Shown: positions 11,131-23,400, counted from the first letter of the stretch. The stretch: DNA of 64,000 nt from Gnetum montanum (GCA_015680685.1 MNCI01000825.1:9625-73624), one strand, 5' to 3'. The notes: generated by a model not told the origin, from the letters alone. Translations and numbers: made by a program.

Positions 11131-11479
11131 TGAGGAGAAAGCTTAGCGTTGATAATTACTAATTTTTCATTTTTAAGGAACATGTATTCCATATCGGTGG
11201 GCAATGGTTTTAGCTCGAGGGACTCCTACTTAAATTTCTCAGGGATTTCCAACTTTCCCCAATTGACATTTTCAAGGTTAAGACTTGGAAGTTGGTGGTG
11301 GACTTGCTCTAATGTGTCTATGCTATTGATGTAAGCACAATTCAAACCCTCAGTTCATTCCATGCATATGAGTGAACTACTTTCTTGATCAGCTATCAAC
11401 CACTGGGTGCCTTCCTATTGTGTGGCTGCTGCATATAGGCATCTTTGTATGTTGATCACTTGTGCACACTAATTGCATA

Positions 11480-12010
11480 TAGGAAATGTTAAACTTTGCA
11501 CAAACCATGACCTCTACACACAATTACACCTTGTGTTATTGTATGCAATGCATGAAACTTTCTTATTCTCGATCTTTCTGAATGTATTTTGGTTTGATAT
11601 TTCTAGGGAAAGATCATGGATTCCTAGGCATGCGTCGATGGTGCTTAGCCATGCTCTTCCCATTATGATTGGGAAGCCCCCCTTATCATTATTCACCTGA
11701 ATTACTAGAAAGTCAGCTAGGTACAACCACCCACAAATAGTGGTAACAATGTCTTCCACCAGTCCCAATGGGATAGTGATGGACCGATCGACCAACTCTA
11801 GATGGATGTTGCTCTTTTTCAATGGAGGCAGGTTCCAGGCCTTGTACATTTCTTGAAAAATCAAGTTGATACTAGAACCTAAATCTAAAAGAGCCTTGCA
11901 TGGTGAATTTCCAATGATTTGTAGGTATATCAGAGGACTTCCAAGATCAGATAATTTCCTGGGAAGGTGGACAGCTTTGATCCAATCGGTGACGGCATGT
12001 GTTAGCATGA
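11480..12010 (-). pseudogene. Aspartic protease region, element D
   Basis: The 164-residue minus-strand frame at 11514-12008 contains LGSPLIYLQIIGNSPCKAL, the active-site segment LLDLGSSINLI (usual form D-x-G-A-S-x-N), SITIPLGLVEDI and the flap-to-C-terminal motif FPIIMGRAWLST. This is the protease of an Athila gag-pol polyprotein, immediately downstream of gag and followed by RT. The active-site Ala is Ser; otherwise the domain is well preserved, with no stop inside. Confidence 0.85.
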
Positions 12011-12029
12011 CTGTATGTGTTGAGTGTAG

Positions 12030-14450
12030 TGGTTGAGTTGAAGGAGGCTCTGAAATTTTGATTGATATTGAGGTGTCTAAGGAATCAGCCGCATGTCATT
12101 GCAAGGGCTTAGTTGGTCTATTGGTTCTAAAGAAAGTTCTTTTATTCATGTGGTTGTTGAAACCAATAGTAGGTTGAGAGTTAATAGCCCTTGTGGCATT
12201 ACGTTTCTACGGCTAGGTAGGGATTTCACCCTGCATAGCTAAAGTAGGTGATAGTGGAGCTATTGGTGGAAGAGATGTAGCCGGATGAGAAGGATGATAT
12301 ACTTGTGGAATATCACCCCTAAAAGAGGGAGTCCCATAANNNNNNNNNNNNNNNNNNNNNNNNNNNNNNNNNNNNNNNNNNNNNNNNNNNNNNNNNNNNN
12401 NNNNNNNNNNNNNNNNNNNNNNNNNNNNNNNNNNNNNNNNNNNNNNNNNNNNNNNNNNNNNNNNNNNNNNNNNNNNNNNNNNNNNNNNNNNNNNNNNNNN
12501 NNNNNNNNNNNNNNNNNNNNNNTTAACATATTTTACATTCACTATCATTGTTTGTTTCCAACTCCACAACCTCTTCAATGATGGAAACTTTTCCCTTACC
12601 CTTGCTACGTGCATGTTCAGCTTCTCTCTCTTTTTCTTTTTCTTTTTGTGATCACTACCTTACTCTATAGACTCCTCTACTATTTTGAGAACAGATTGAA
12701 ATCTATTATTTAGGGAATCCCACATTTGTTCTACCTTTGCCAATACTTCTGATGGCAACTTTTGGATAGGCAAAGTTTTCCTATTCACCATCTCTTCGAG
12801 CGGTGACTCTTCTTCATCCTCACAAAATCTTACTCCCCTCTTTCGGAGGGAAGGATCTCGATTATACTCTTCCACACTTTCTCTCTTCCATAGCTCACCT
12901 TCTTCCTTAGCAACTTGCTCCAATAGTCCTTAAATTTGATGGGACCTAAGCTCAAATAGTCTTTCTTGGGCATAAGTTCCAAGGGTTCTTCTCATTTCAT
13001 GCCTAAGCCCATCCACGAGATGGTGCAATTGATCCCTTTGCGAATAACCATGGCTAGGACAACAATGTAACAATGCATAATATCGGCCCATGGAAGCATC
13101 CAAGGGTTCATGTCCTCCTTGTTTCTAGCCTTATATTTTCTTTCATAAGTTAGACACTCAGGGGTATGTTTGGTACTTGTCATTAAATAGTTCTAACATA
13201 GTACTCCACCTACGAATGGATTCCAGTTCTAAAGATCGGTATCGGCTTTTCGCTTCTTTAACTAGTGTTTGTGGAAACAACTTAAGTTTTTGTCATTCAT
13301 TCTCTATATTTTGTAAGGCACACGCATCATGGAATGCTTGTAAGTGATTCTGAGAATTAGCATTGTATCCCCCTTCAAATCATGAGATATTGTTCATATC
13401 TAATCTCTTGATCCTACTATCTTTCTGGTGCCTGGTTGGAATTCTAACAACCTCAGTTATGTCTAACATACCTCGAGTAGTGAGTAGGGGCTCATCATGA
13501 TTGTCTCATCCATGGCATCTATGATGCCTATGTTGTTTCCTACTCTCCCTTCTTCTATGTCATGACTCTCTAGAGTTCCCTCATCCTCTTTCTTGGTTGT
13601 TTCGTCTATGACTTCCACTTTGCTTACTTTTATCCCCATGGTCTTTTTCTTTATGACTGCATCCAAACACTGAAGGAGAGGATGAAGGAGATGATGAAGG
13701 TGAAGAAGAAGGAGAACCGTCACCATGATGGTGTCTACCACCTTCTCTTCAGTGGTCTCAACCTCAATCGCAATTGCGATCAGAATGTCTATCTTTATCA
13801 TGTGTCTGTGTTTCTTTTTTGAATCCTTTATGCCCATGGGTATTAGAACCTAGGTTATGAATAGTGGAATGAAGGTTCTGATACACAACCCCTTGGCCAA
13901 AGTCAAAGGGAGGAACATCATTGTGTAGGCAACTACCTAAGGTAGGTTCACCACCCTCATTTTTGCTTAAGACATGTGGGACATCCTGCGATAACTTACC
14001 CTTCAAAGACTTATCATGTCTCTCCTACTGCAAATCCCTTTTACATTGTGCCTCTGCAGGATGGTATTCTCTTAAGTCATGGTCTTGCACAACATATTCT
14101 GCATGTAAGTGTAGCATGCTAATTCATGTGAGGGCATGAAGAAGCATGCTTGGGATTGAAAAATCGGGAGGTAACACTATGTTACCTTCTAAGTTTTGCC
14201 AACATAGTTGTTCATCCTAATGGAGGATAAAGGTGAAGTTTGGTATATACTCATCAAGATGAATATATACCACTCGAACTTGTTGAGGGACTCAACGTCA
14301 TGTGTATTACACCACCGATTATTTCTTGTTTCAGACCTAGGCGGTGAGGCGCTTTCGTATGAAGAAGGAGACATACTTGTCTGTTTAGTGTGTAATGTAT
14401 TCTTATTTATTATTTTCTCAACCAACCCTAAGGATTCGTTCCAATGATGT
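12030..14450 (-). pseudogene. gag, element D (contains an assembly gap)
   Basis: Minus-strand pieces follow the Athila gag plan. A Ser/Pro-rich low-complexity N-terminal region lies at 13460-13860. The capsid-like retrotransposon gag domain follows at about 12930-13420, with dispersed motifs WKKLKLFP-like, a repeat of short Leu-Arg helices, and DGLRHEMRRTLGTYAQ. Next is VAKEEGELWKRESVEEYNRD (12660-12923) and a nucleocapsid-like piece at 12530-12620 that runs into 183 Ns. It is interrupted by stops and frame changes. It would form the particle core with the RNA. Similarity to C's gag is high throughout. Confidence 0.8.
12340..12522. other. Assembly gap (183 Ns)
   Basis: Unbroken run of N inside D's gag, near its zinc-knuckle region. 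Another single N is at 29592. Confidence 0.99.
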
Positions 14451-14491
14451 GAATGATTTCCTAAGTTCTAATCAGTGCACAAACAACTAAG

Positions 14492-14509
14492 TCCCTAGCA
14501 ATAATGCCA
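14492..14509 (-). other. Primer-binding site of element D
   Basis: Minus strand TGGCATTATTGCTAGGGA; the Athila consensus complementary to the tRNA-Asp 3' end is TGGCGCCGTTGCCGGGGA. Differences are mostly transitions. One base separates it from the LTR. Confidence 0.8.
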
Positions 14510-14510
14510 A

Positions 14511-15409
14511 TGATGAGCAATGAGATACCCCTATGCTCAACCATACGAATACAAGCGTTTCATGCACGATCTGGTCAAATTCCAAGGACTAAGTGCTTAT
14601 GCACCCTTGTGGAACAAGGACATGTTGATTAATCGTTGTCTTCCTAAACTTACTTATATGTCATGATTGTATGGTTAAGTAAGCTTGAGGCATATGATTT
14701 CTATATCTTTTATGTTTTTATGTCCTGTGCTGATAGGGAAAGTGAGAGATTAATAGGTGACTAATTTAACTTAACTACTCATTAACTAAGTTCTAACTAA
14801 TCCTAACACTAGCATCTATTCCCACTTGCCATACAAATCCTGAACCAGTGCAACACTACTGGGATTACCAAATGCTAATTGTTACTGGGTTACCAAGCAT
14901 TACACGCATGCTCGAAGTGGTCGTGCTTGTGTAATTTAACGATTTGCTTAATTGATCAAAATGAATTGTTGTGCAAATAACATAAATGTAAAGTGCATAA
15001 AATAAAATAAAATAAAATAAATGCATAAGAAAACAAATCTCAAGTGCTACAAGGATGAATCAAAGAGCTCATCTTTATTGCCATATACAAGATGTGCTTA
15101 GGTACATAATGTCGAATAAAGATCTGTCCACACTTAGACTTCCTGCTGTGGGCAGTTGGAAAATACTCTAACTTTCAAATAGACTGCAAGAGTTTCACTA
15201 CTTCACTGCTAAAAGACTTCCTCCAATTGTGTGCCTAGGCACTATATTTATAGGCTTGGGAGCAACTACTCTAATAATTAGAATAACCACTCTAATAATT
15301 AGAATAATTGCTAAAGCAACCACTAGAGTAACCACGCTAATAATTAGAATAACTACTAGAGTAACCACTCTAATAATTAGAATAACTGCTAGAGTAACTG
15401 CTCTCATCA
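14511..15409 (-). mobile_element. 5' LTR of element D
   Basis: TGATGAGC to CTCATCA, 899 bases. A TATA box (TATAAATA, minus strand) is at 15245-15252. Between it and the sense start is a tandem array at about 15265-15400 of a 20-22-base unit containing CTAATAATTAGAATAAC, itself partly palindromic, alternating with CTAGAGTAAC. Confidence 0.85.
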
Positions 15410-15414
15410 ATGTC
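15410..15414. repeat. Right target-site duplication of element D
   Basis: ATGTC, identical to 6709-6713. Confidence 0.65.
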
Positions 15415-16421
15415 CAAGGCTATGAGGTTACTAAAATCATCAAGTTGTTCATCTTATTTTGGTCAATTACTATTAGTTACCACAATGTTTGAAAATAGGA
15501 TGATGGAAAATGACAAAGCAAGCATTCCTAGCCATCATGACTAATAAGCATAACTCTAAAAGCACACAAGTTTTCAAATAATGAAAACCAAAGGTCTAAT
15601 GCAAAAGATGGGTAAGAAACTTTGAACTTGAAGGATATTGTAACAAAAAAAGTAGGAAAAAGTAATTGAAAGGGATGAGAAGTAGTCCCAAAATTGTCCA
15701 TAAATTCAAAGAAACTGTCACTAATGTTTTGCAAGATGTGAAGGTTAGTTCAAAGTCATGATCAACAAAATTTATGCAAGTGGGTCCTTCCCTAAGTACG
15801 ATCCTACCATAATGCCCTTGCATAACCACTTCTATAGACATTCATGGGCAACCAAGAAGTTAAATTTGGATCATGCATTTATTCTAAACAACACATAGCT
15901 ACCTTGGTTGGGATGTTGCATTATACTACACAAAACCAAAAGGCTCATAATTGGATGCAACAGTGAGGTGAATGAATGGGATGAGAAGGGATTGCAGAGA
16001 TTGGGATGTAAGATTCTTTTTCATGTCTACAATAGGTTCTTGTATCAAATGTGATTAAAATGATCAACATACCTATTCATCCAAGTTTAGACCAAGTCCA
16101 TACCATTAACAGTGACCTCACATTGATGTGTTCCCTCCTGCCTATCATCATGAGTCCACAACCACCTCAAAGAAGAATCATCACTGCAAAAAGAGAAGAA
16201 AAGAAAAGAAGTAATGGCCTTAGTTAGAGGGGCACATTTAGGCACAGATAATATCTTTCCAACCCCATAACCAGTGCTTGTAGCCCATTATTGTGTCCAA
16301 GGGGTGTGCTTTCAATTCCCATTATTGTTTTCTCTCTCTCGGATAACATCTTTCCAACCCCATACCTAGTCCTTATAGCCCATTATTGTGTTTAAGGGGT
16401 GTGCTTTCAATTTCCATTATT

Positions 16422-16472
<51 letters not shown>

Positions 16473-17040
16473 AAATATTTTTTGAAATGGGAACCACGCC
16501 ATGTAAAAGACATAGCTTCCTTTTTATTGGTCGATGGAGGAGTAATGATACATTCGAAGAGGAGTCATAAGCCACATGAAGGAAGTCAAGAAGAGAACCC
16601 AAGTCCCCTTGAGGTCACACCCTTTGCCATTTCCACTTGGTCATTTCCTCTTTCTTCAAGGTACAATGATCATTGATGAATTTTAGTTTAATAAGAAAAG
16701 AGCAAAATTTATTTCATGATAAAAAACCTTTTTTTTAGAGAACTGGAGGGATGGATGAAGTGGTATCACTACTTCACACAATTACTTACCCAATCATCTT
16801 AATAGCATAGCACAAAAACCCAACATATAGTGCTGAATTCTACATTATAACTTAGCAATTTTATTAATGAAAACTTAAAAGACATTCATAAACATAAAGA
16901 AAATGACTTAAGAAAAGTATAAAATTGTAAAGAAAAGAAAAATAACAAGAAATTAAAAACATATTAAGAATTAAAAATATTTTCAAGAACTAGAAAAATA
17001 ATAAAAAATTGTAAAAAAAAGGTAAAAAACACTTCTTAGT
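15415..17040 (-). other. 3' non-coding region of element B, proximal part
   Basis: No gene. It shares collinear blocks with A, C and D (for example GTGGGTCCTTCCC at 15780, AGTGACCTCACATTG at 16110, CCCCTTGAGGTCACACC at 16606). Bases 16248-16436 are a tandem duplication of about 95 bases (ATAATATCTTTCCAACCCC and ATAACATCTTTCCAACCCC) followed by a (CT)n tract at 16424-16467. The right end (16850-17040) is A-rich. Confidence 0.65.
16424..16467. repeat. (CT)n microsatellite
   Basis: About 22 uninterrupted CT dinucleotides at the end of the 95-base duplication in element B. Confidence 0.95.
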
Positions 17041-17049
17041 TCTTGAACC

Positions 17050-17602
17050 AGGATGGAGCATCTCCCTCATGACTAATCTTATGGCTGCATATTTGGAAGT
17101 TGGATTGCATAATCCCTTGGTTTTACACCATCAATTTCTCATCTATCACCATTACTGATTTAATTAATCATGTGGTAGCACATCCAACATTAGTGATAGT
17201 CTCGTTTGGATCATTCGAAGACATATCTTCATCTAAACTAGAAGGTCTCTCTATGTTAGGGGGTCCATATGTGTTTGCTTCTTCTTTTTGATTTTCTATT
17301 TTAATTCTCGGGTCTTCATGTTTAATATCCTTTTCTAGTGTATAATCAAAGTGTAGGATATCTATGTCTAAGTCCTCTGTTTGGTCCATTTTCTTAAGTC
17401 TATAACTAATAAGTAGATCAGTTGCTTCCATGAATCTTTGAAATAGTTTTATATTCTCATTTTCAAACCACTGGGTATCTTCTGGTTTAGTGGCTACTAT
17501 GTAGATTTTTTTTTGCTCACAAACTTGCTCCTGAACTTTATGGTGGATTGGTATAAGGGTTGTGTTAAGATTTTGAACTTTTGGCCCACAACTACACCCT
17601 TT
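17050..17602 (-). pseudogene. Post-gag tail of element B
   Basis: The minus-strand frame includes 17168-17431 (acidic, with IDILHFDYTLEKDIKHED) and upstream EDTQWFENENIKLF. The latter corresponds to EGTQWLIA in C and D, which lies between protease and RT. Instead of RT the reading frame then ends near 17040 in SHEGDAPSWFKN and passes straight into the A-rich start of the 3' non-coding region. This shows where pol is missing. A's gag ends with a comparable IIYGGHPPF before the same kind of A-rich tract. No catalytic domain is seen. Confidence 0.6.
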
Positions 17603-17607
17603 ACTAT
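17603..17607. repeat. Left target-site duplication of element C
   Basis: ACTAT; identical to 27679-27683. Confidence 0.85.
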
Positions 17608-18445
17608 TGATGAATCATGTTTTTCTTACTTCCAATATTAGAGCCTCAATATCGGATACTCGATATCGGATCCCAAGATGTGATGTCAAATATATGATAT
17701 CACGGGGTATATGCTAGCCTATAAATATAGTGCTTGAGCTCATAATTTTCATATAGTTTTTCATAGTTTTTGTCATAGATAGTGAAGCTCTTGCAGTTGA
17801 TTTCTCCAGAGCTAGAGTATTTTCTGAGTGCCTGCAACAAGAGCATGAGAACTGATGTACCTAAGCATACAAGAGTGTGATAAAAATACGAACAAATCCT
17901 TTTGATCATCCTTGTAGCACTGAGAATAGATTGATGTTTCCTTGATGCATTTAATATTCATGCATTTTATTCTCATGCACTTCACTTTAATGCACTTTAA
18001 TTAAGCAATTAGTTTACATTTGTTAATAAACATAAGCACGATCACCTTAAGCATACGTATAGCACTTGGTAACCCAAAAATGCTTAATGTTTGGTAGCCC
18101 AGTAGCACTATATGTGTTCAGGATGTATCTAGAAAGTGGGAATAGGTACTTGTGTTAGGCTAGCTAGGTAGTAGATGAATTAGATTTTAAATTACTCTAC
18201 CTTTCATTCTTGTTTTAGGCAATTAAACTTACAAAATAAAAAATGATAAAAATCATACACCTCAATTGCACTTAACCATGTACTTGTACCTCACAAGTGG
18301 AATTGAGAAGATAATGATCATTCTAATTAGATTTCACATCTTAGAACCAGTATACTTAAGAACTTAAGGTTTGCATAGTTCAACCAAATCATGCATGAAT
18401 GCTTGTGATTCGTATGGTTGGGCATAGGTACCTTGCTACTCATCA
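17608..18445 (+). mobile_element. 5' LTR of element C
   Basis: TGATGAATC to CTACTCATCA. The first 110 bases, upstream of the TATA box at 17720-17727 (CCTATAAATATAG), hold the palindrome-rich set CAATATCGG, CTCGATATCGG, GATATCACGG. A long region of about 700 bases follows to the PBS. Confidence 0.9.
17720..17727 (+). promoter_or_regulatory. TATA box of LTR C (5' copy)
   Basis: TATAAATA 112 bases after the LTR start; the 3' LTR has it at 26928-26935. Confidence 0.75.
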
Positions 18446-18446
18446 T

Positions 18447-18465
18447 TGGCATCATTGCTAGGGAA
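18447..18465 (+). other. Primer-binding site of element C
   Basis: TGGCATCATTGCTAGGGAA right after the 5' LTR, complementary with a few transitions to the tRNA-Asp 3' end used by Athila elements. Confidence 0.85.
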
Positions 18466-18605
18466 CTTTTAGTTGTTACATGCACTATCTAGAACTAGTG
18501 AAAATTATTCAAATCGTTGGAATGAACCTTAGAGTCATATCACATCTTAAGATTACTACAACAATATTTAGAAGCACACTGCAATTTTTATTTTTCTAAC
18601 ATAAA

Positions 18606-20960
18606 ATGTCTTCTTCTCATAGGAGTGATTCTCCACTCAAGTCTAACGGAGTACATTAGCTAGTGCCTCAACAATACCAAGTGGTATATGCTCATGTTGA
18701 TGAGTATATATCAAATTTCACCTTCATCCTACACTAGGATGAATAGCTATGGTTACGTGACATGGAAGGAAACATCGTGTTGCTACCCAATCAATCCATT
18801 CCTATAATGCTCCAACAAATGGTTATACAATGAGGTCTTTAAGGACTTGATGTTGAGTACATGGTGTAGGATAGTGATGCTAGGGATTATCATCCCACAA
18901 AGGCACAATGTCTTAGGGATCGCTAGTTAGAACAACACTATGAATCTACGAAGGGAAAAGGATTTAATGATTCCCCATTTCTATTGTACCAAAAAGATGA
19001 TGAAGAATCCTTCTCTAAGGATTTTTCATTTAGTGAAATTTCTTTCTTTGACTTCGGTAAAGGAGGTCAAAACCAAAACTTGTAGTCCACAATTCACAAT
19101 CCTAGTTCTGGTAAGAATGGATCCAATGACAAAGAAGGATCCAAGGAGGCAAGTCAAGGCAAGGATGTGGACAAGAAACAAGATCATGATCATGGTTGCG
19201 ATCACTGAAGAGATGGTAGTAGGCATCGTGATGATGCTAGTCCTCCTTCCTCTTCACCTTCATCATCATCCTCTTCTTCTTTTGGCTCTAATCACAACCA
19301 TAAAGTGTATGATCATGATGAAAGTGACTAATAGGATCAAAATTATCAAAGGGACCATCGAGCAAGGGAAGACCAAGGGCGTAAGCATTCAAGAGAGACA
19401 CAATGTCATGAATGAAGGGGTAGTAGATGGCATTTGAGGCACCAAAATCAAGGCATAGATGAGCCTTTGCTTGCTACCTAGAGTATGTTAAACATTGTAG
19501 AGGTAGTACAAATTTCAACAAGGCATGTAAAGGATAGTTGGATCAAGAGGCTAGATATGAACAATATCTCTAGGTTTGAAGGTGGATATAACTCATATTC
19601 GCAAAACCATCTCCAAGCTTTCCAAGATGCATGTGCCTTGCAAAACATAGAAAATGAATGGAAAAAGCTTAAGTTGTTCCCACGGACACTCATTAAAGAA
19701 GTAGAAAACTAGTACTAGTCCTTAGAACCAAAATATATCAAACGATGGAGTACAATGCTTGAATTATTCAATGACAAATATAAAAAATACTCTAGAGTGT
19801 CCAAGTTGAGAAAATAAATCCAAGGATGGAAACAAGGAACACATGAACCCTTGGATGTCGCCATTAGTTGATACTATTCCTTAATGCACAAATGCCCTAG
19901 CCATGGTTATTCTCAACTAGATCAACTTCACCACATTGTAGATGGGCTTCAATTTGAAACAAGGAGAACCCTTGGTGTCTATGCCCAAGGACAATTGTCA
20001 GAATTAATCTTCCATCATATCCAAAGATTGATTGAGCAGGTAGCTAAAGAGGAAGGTGAATTGAGAAAACAAAAAAGTGTAGAAGAGTATAATCATAATC
20101 CTTCCATTCGCAAGAGAGAGGTTGAATTTTGCGATAGTGAGGAAGAATCAACACTTGATGAGGTGGCAAATAGAAAAGCCTTGCTACTCCAAAAATTTCA
20201 ATTCAAAATTACAACCAAGTTTGATTAGTTATGGGACTCTGTGGATAATAAATTTCAAGCTATCCTAAAAATTTCTGAAGAGTCCAAAAAATGAGGTAGT
20301 GATCGTGAGTGTAGGAGGTGCAAGGAGGTTGATTGTGCCTATCAGAAAGATAAGGGTAAGATTATTGTAATAAAATTTGTGGAAAGAAAATCAAATGATG
20401 ATGGTGGATGTGATATTTTCCAATATGAACATCTTAAGGGATGTTGCCCCATAGTGTCACACTTACAAGAGTCAGGGGTGTATGCTTTGAATCCACGACT
20501 CACACAAAGGTAAACACCTAGAAGATTACCTTATCCTCAAGGCAATTCTAGGTAGTTCCATCAGCCACAATAGTATTATCCAAGTGGAACTCCATTGCAA
20601 CCATATGAGCAATATCAATAGTGGCAATAAACATATTCATGGGTGCTAGCACCACCAAGGCAACAATACCCTTATAGACAACTTAATTCATATGGGTATT
20701 ATGTTCAGCAACCCATGTCTCCATGTGACTCCTCCAGTCATACTTCTACTTTCCAATCTCACTACCACCCTTTTGATTATTACCAAAGTCATTCTCCACA
20801 TGCAAGAAGGGATACCCACCTTTTACCTTTATCCTCATCCTGTTCCTACACATCTTCCTCTTTTTTCAGCATAGCTACCATCTGCTCCACCTATGTAGGA
20901 TAAACTCTAAGCTCAACTGCAACAACACAATGCTACCAAGGTTGTTAATCTACAATCAAT
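18606..20960 (+). pseudogene. gag, element C
   Basis: A candidate start ATGTCTTCTTC lies at 18606. A Ser/His/Asp-rich linker follows (about 19225-19440), then the conserved gag domain from 19485: LDMNNISRFEGGYNSYS, LQAFQDACALQNIENEWKKL, KLFPRTLI, RWSTMLELFNDKY, HEPLDV, HKCPSHGYSQ, HIVDGLQFETRRTLG and VAKEEGELRKQKSVEEYN. A zinc-knuckle-like CDIFQYEHLKGCCP is at about 20410-20455, and a Pro/Gln/His-rich tail runs to about 20960. It would assemble the virus-like particle and bind RNA. At least six in-frame stops (TAG, TGA, TAA) break it. Confidence 0.85.
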
Positions 20961-20967
20961 TCATCAA

Positions 20968-21640
20968 TTGAGTGGTTTGGATACTCGATTAAAGAAAATA
21001 CCTTTTTTATCACATAGTCCACCTAAGCCCTCAAATACACCTGCAGCTAACAATCCTATTCCTTCATCTCCCTCTATATCAAATTCCTTCAAGTCCCCTT
21101 CAAATCAAACATCACCTAGGATCCATACTATGATGCTTACTCACATTGTATCTGATTGGATCCATGCTAGAAACCTTCCCAAAAAGTTAGCAAATCTTGG
21201 AAGTCCTCTAATTTATTTGTAGATTGTTGGGAACGAACCATGTAAATTTCTTCTCGACTGAGGTACTAATGTCAATCTAATTTCTCATGAAATGTATACT
21301 ACATGGAACCTACCTCCTCATAAGAAGAGAAATATTATATTAGAATTGGCAAACCAGTCCATCACTATTCCATTGGGACTAGTGGAAGACATTGTGACCA
21401 CTATCTATGATTGGTCTTACCCTATTGATTTCCTAGTGGTCAAGGTGGAGAACTGCAAAGAGGACTTCCCAATCATCATGGGAAGGGCATGGCTAAGCAT
21501 TGTTGATGCAAAAATAAACATCAAAGATCTTTTCCTAGAAACATCTAAAGAAAATATATTTGAAAAGATCGAGAAGAAGCAAGTTCCATCCATCGCGTAC
21601 AATGATACAGGGTGCAATTTTGTGCAGAAACTCTAGGTTA
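20968..21640 (+). pseudogene. Aspartic protease region, element C
   Basis: A Ser/Pro-rich leader (20968-21110) is followed by LTHIVSDWIHARNLPKKL, LGSPLIYL and the active-site segment at 21255-21280, where a TGA stop falls between the catalytic Asp and Gly (LLD-stop-GTNVNLI). SITIPLGLVEDIV, FPIIMGRAWLS and KIEKKQVPSIAYND follow. Order and motifs match D's protease almost residue for residue. The stop inside the catalytic triplet alone would abolish gag-pol expression. Confidence 0.85.
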
Positions 21641-21774
21641 TGAAATGAGCATCCATCTCTACATGCAAGCATTGTGCACCAAAAGTAGAAATTCAAAGGT
21701 GTCTATACACAATAGCCATAAATCAGGAGGGCACCCAATGGCTGATTGCTAATTCTAAGAGCTACACACTTTGC

Positions 21775-22930
21775 ATGGAACCAATTGAGAACCTGACATG
21801 TGCATATGTCATAGAAATGGATGAACTAGAGCAAGTTCATCACCAACTCTCTGATGATGGAAATGATGATACCTACTGGGAAGAGTTGGAAATTCCTAAA
21901 AATTTCAAGCAAGAGTCCCTTGAACTAAAAACTCTACCAGCAAGCATGGAATATGTATTTTTGAAGAATGGAAAGTTGATCATAATTAATGCAAATCTTG
22001 CTCCAAAATAGAAAAAGATGTTGTTGAATGTGGTTGAAAAATGGTCAGCAACCTTTGCTTGGTCATATCTTAAACTCATAGGAATTGATCCTAGGATATG
22101 CCAGCATCGCATCTACACTGATCTAACCATGAAGCCAAAGAGATGGCCACAGAGGCAATTGAACCCCAAATTGAAGCAAATCAAGGAAGAAATTGAACAA
22201 CTTCTCAAGGTAGGATTTATCTATCCCATTGCAAATAGTGAGAGGGTTAGTCTACTCATGATTGTGCCAAAGAAAGTTGGCAAGTGGTAGGTCTGCATCG
22301 ATTTTCGGCTCATGAATATGGAAACATTCAAGGACCACTTTCTGTTACCATTCGTTGATCAGATATTAGACACAATATCCAGGCATTATTACTATAGTTT
22401 CTTGGATGGTTATAGTAGCTATAACCAAATCCAGATCACATTAGAGAACTAGGCCAAGACAACATTCACGAGTCCTTGGGGGACTTTTGCATATCACAAG
22501 ATGCCATTTGATCTATGTAATGCCCCTACTACATTCCAATGCTTTCTCAACATTTTTCAATAGAAGATTGGTAGTGGTGTGGAAGTCTTCATGGATGACT
22601 TATCCACTTATCAAGCTCCATTTGAGAAATCCTTGGACTACCTTGAGCCAGTATTGAAATGATGTGTTGAGACAAATCTCAAGCTCCACTGGTAGAAAAT
22701 TCAACTAATGGTCTAGGAAGGCATTGTATTAGGACACAAAATATCACAAAAAGAAATTAAGGTCGACCCTAAAAGAATAAGGGTCATCCATGGAATAACC
22801 CATTAACCAAAAATTGTCAAAGATGTCTAGCTATTTTTTGGACATACTAGCTACTATCGATGATTCATAGAGAATTTTTCTAAGATCACAAAATCATTGG
22901 TGGAGTTAATAAAGAAAGATGCTCCCTTTT
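21775..22930 (+). pseudogene. Reverse transcriptase, element C
   Basis: Recognisable in order: WSYLKLIGIDPRICQHRIY (about 22060), KPKRWPQRQLNPKLKQIKE, LLKVGFIYPIANSE, IVPKKVGKW then a TAG then VCIDFRLMN, PFVDQILDTIS, YYSFLDGYSSYNQIQITLE, FTSPWGTFAYHKMPF, NAPTTFQ and the catalytic VFMDDLSTY (FMDD at about 22588-22599, intact). The thumb region with LGHKIS and a VDPKRI-like segment follows. At least seven in-frame stops occur, several where D has Gln or Arg. It would copy the genomic RNA into DNA in the particle. Confidence 0.9.
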
Positions 22931-23400
22931 TTTGGGCCACAAAATTTGAAAAAGAATTCCAACAATTGAAGGAGAAACTTGTAAAAACTCCAATCCTATA
23001 AGCACCTGATTGATCCAAACCATTTCATGTTATGATAGATGCATCAAATTATTCCTTGGGAGCTATACTTACACAGATGAAAAACAAGAAAGGTCCATAC
23101 TACATCCACTGTGCTAGATGAGGCATTGTGAGTGCATAATTGAACTACACCACCATAGAAAAAGAATTGATGGTAGTGGTGTTTGGTCTAGAAAATTTTA
23201 GGCATTATGTGCTTGGATACAAGGTGTTTGTGCACATAGACCACAATGCCATCTGCTTCCTGATAAATAGGCCAATGATGAGCCCTCGTGCCATACAGTG
23301 GCTAGTGATCTTACAAGAATTTGATCTCATGATTGTAGATTGAAGGGGTACTGAGAATGTCGTTGCTCACCACTTCTCTTGATTACGATGGGACAACAAG
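22930..23400 (+). pseudogene. RNase H domain, element C
   Basis: Starts with FEKEFQQLKEKLVKTPIL and FHVMIDASNYSLGAIL, then NYTTIEKELMVVVFGLENFRHY, VFVHIDHNAICFLINRP, IQWLVILQEFDLMIVD and, after a TGA, GTENVVAHHFS. This is the standard Ty3/gypsy RNase H between RT and integrase. Four stops interrupt it, two at positions where D retains Arg and Gly. Confidence 0.87.

Larger units (their letters stand above)
6714..15409 (-). mobile_element. Element D: Athila-type LTR retrotransposon, pol-complete but decayed
   Basis: Minus-strand element with 5' LTR 14511-15409, PBS 14492-14509, gag about 12030-14450, protease 11480-12010, RT 10100-11130, RNase H 9600-10110, integrase 8290-9500, 3' non-coding region, polypurine tract about 6972-6985 and an abnormally short 3' LTR (6714-6971). 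It is inserted in B's 3' non-coding region with TSD ATGTC. The two LTRs share only their first 55 or so bases, so the left one has been rearranged. Catalytic Asp residues in both RT and integrase are replaced by Asn. Confidence 0.8.

Noticed and set aside
13463-13837. His/Leu-rich 124-residue minus-strand frame, possible metal-binding protein
   Set aside because: Out-of-frame reading of the Ser/Pro-rich low-complexity linker of D's gag.
15198-15492. Overlapping Ile/Val/Thr-repeat frames on both strands
   Set aside because: They are shadows of the CTAATAATTAGAATAAC tandem repeat in D's LTR.
18940-19437. 165-residue plus-strand frame rich in Lys, Ile, Met
   Set aside because: It is out of frame with C's gag; the same DNA read in the gag frame gives the Ser/Asp/His-rich linker and then the gag domain.
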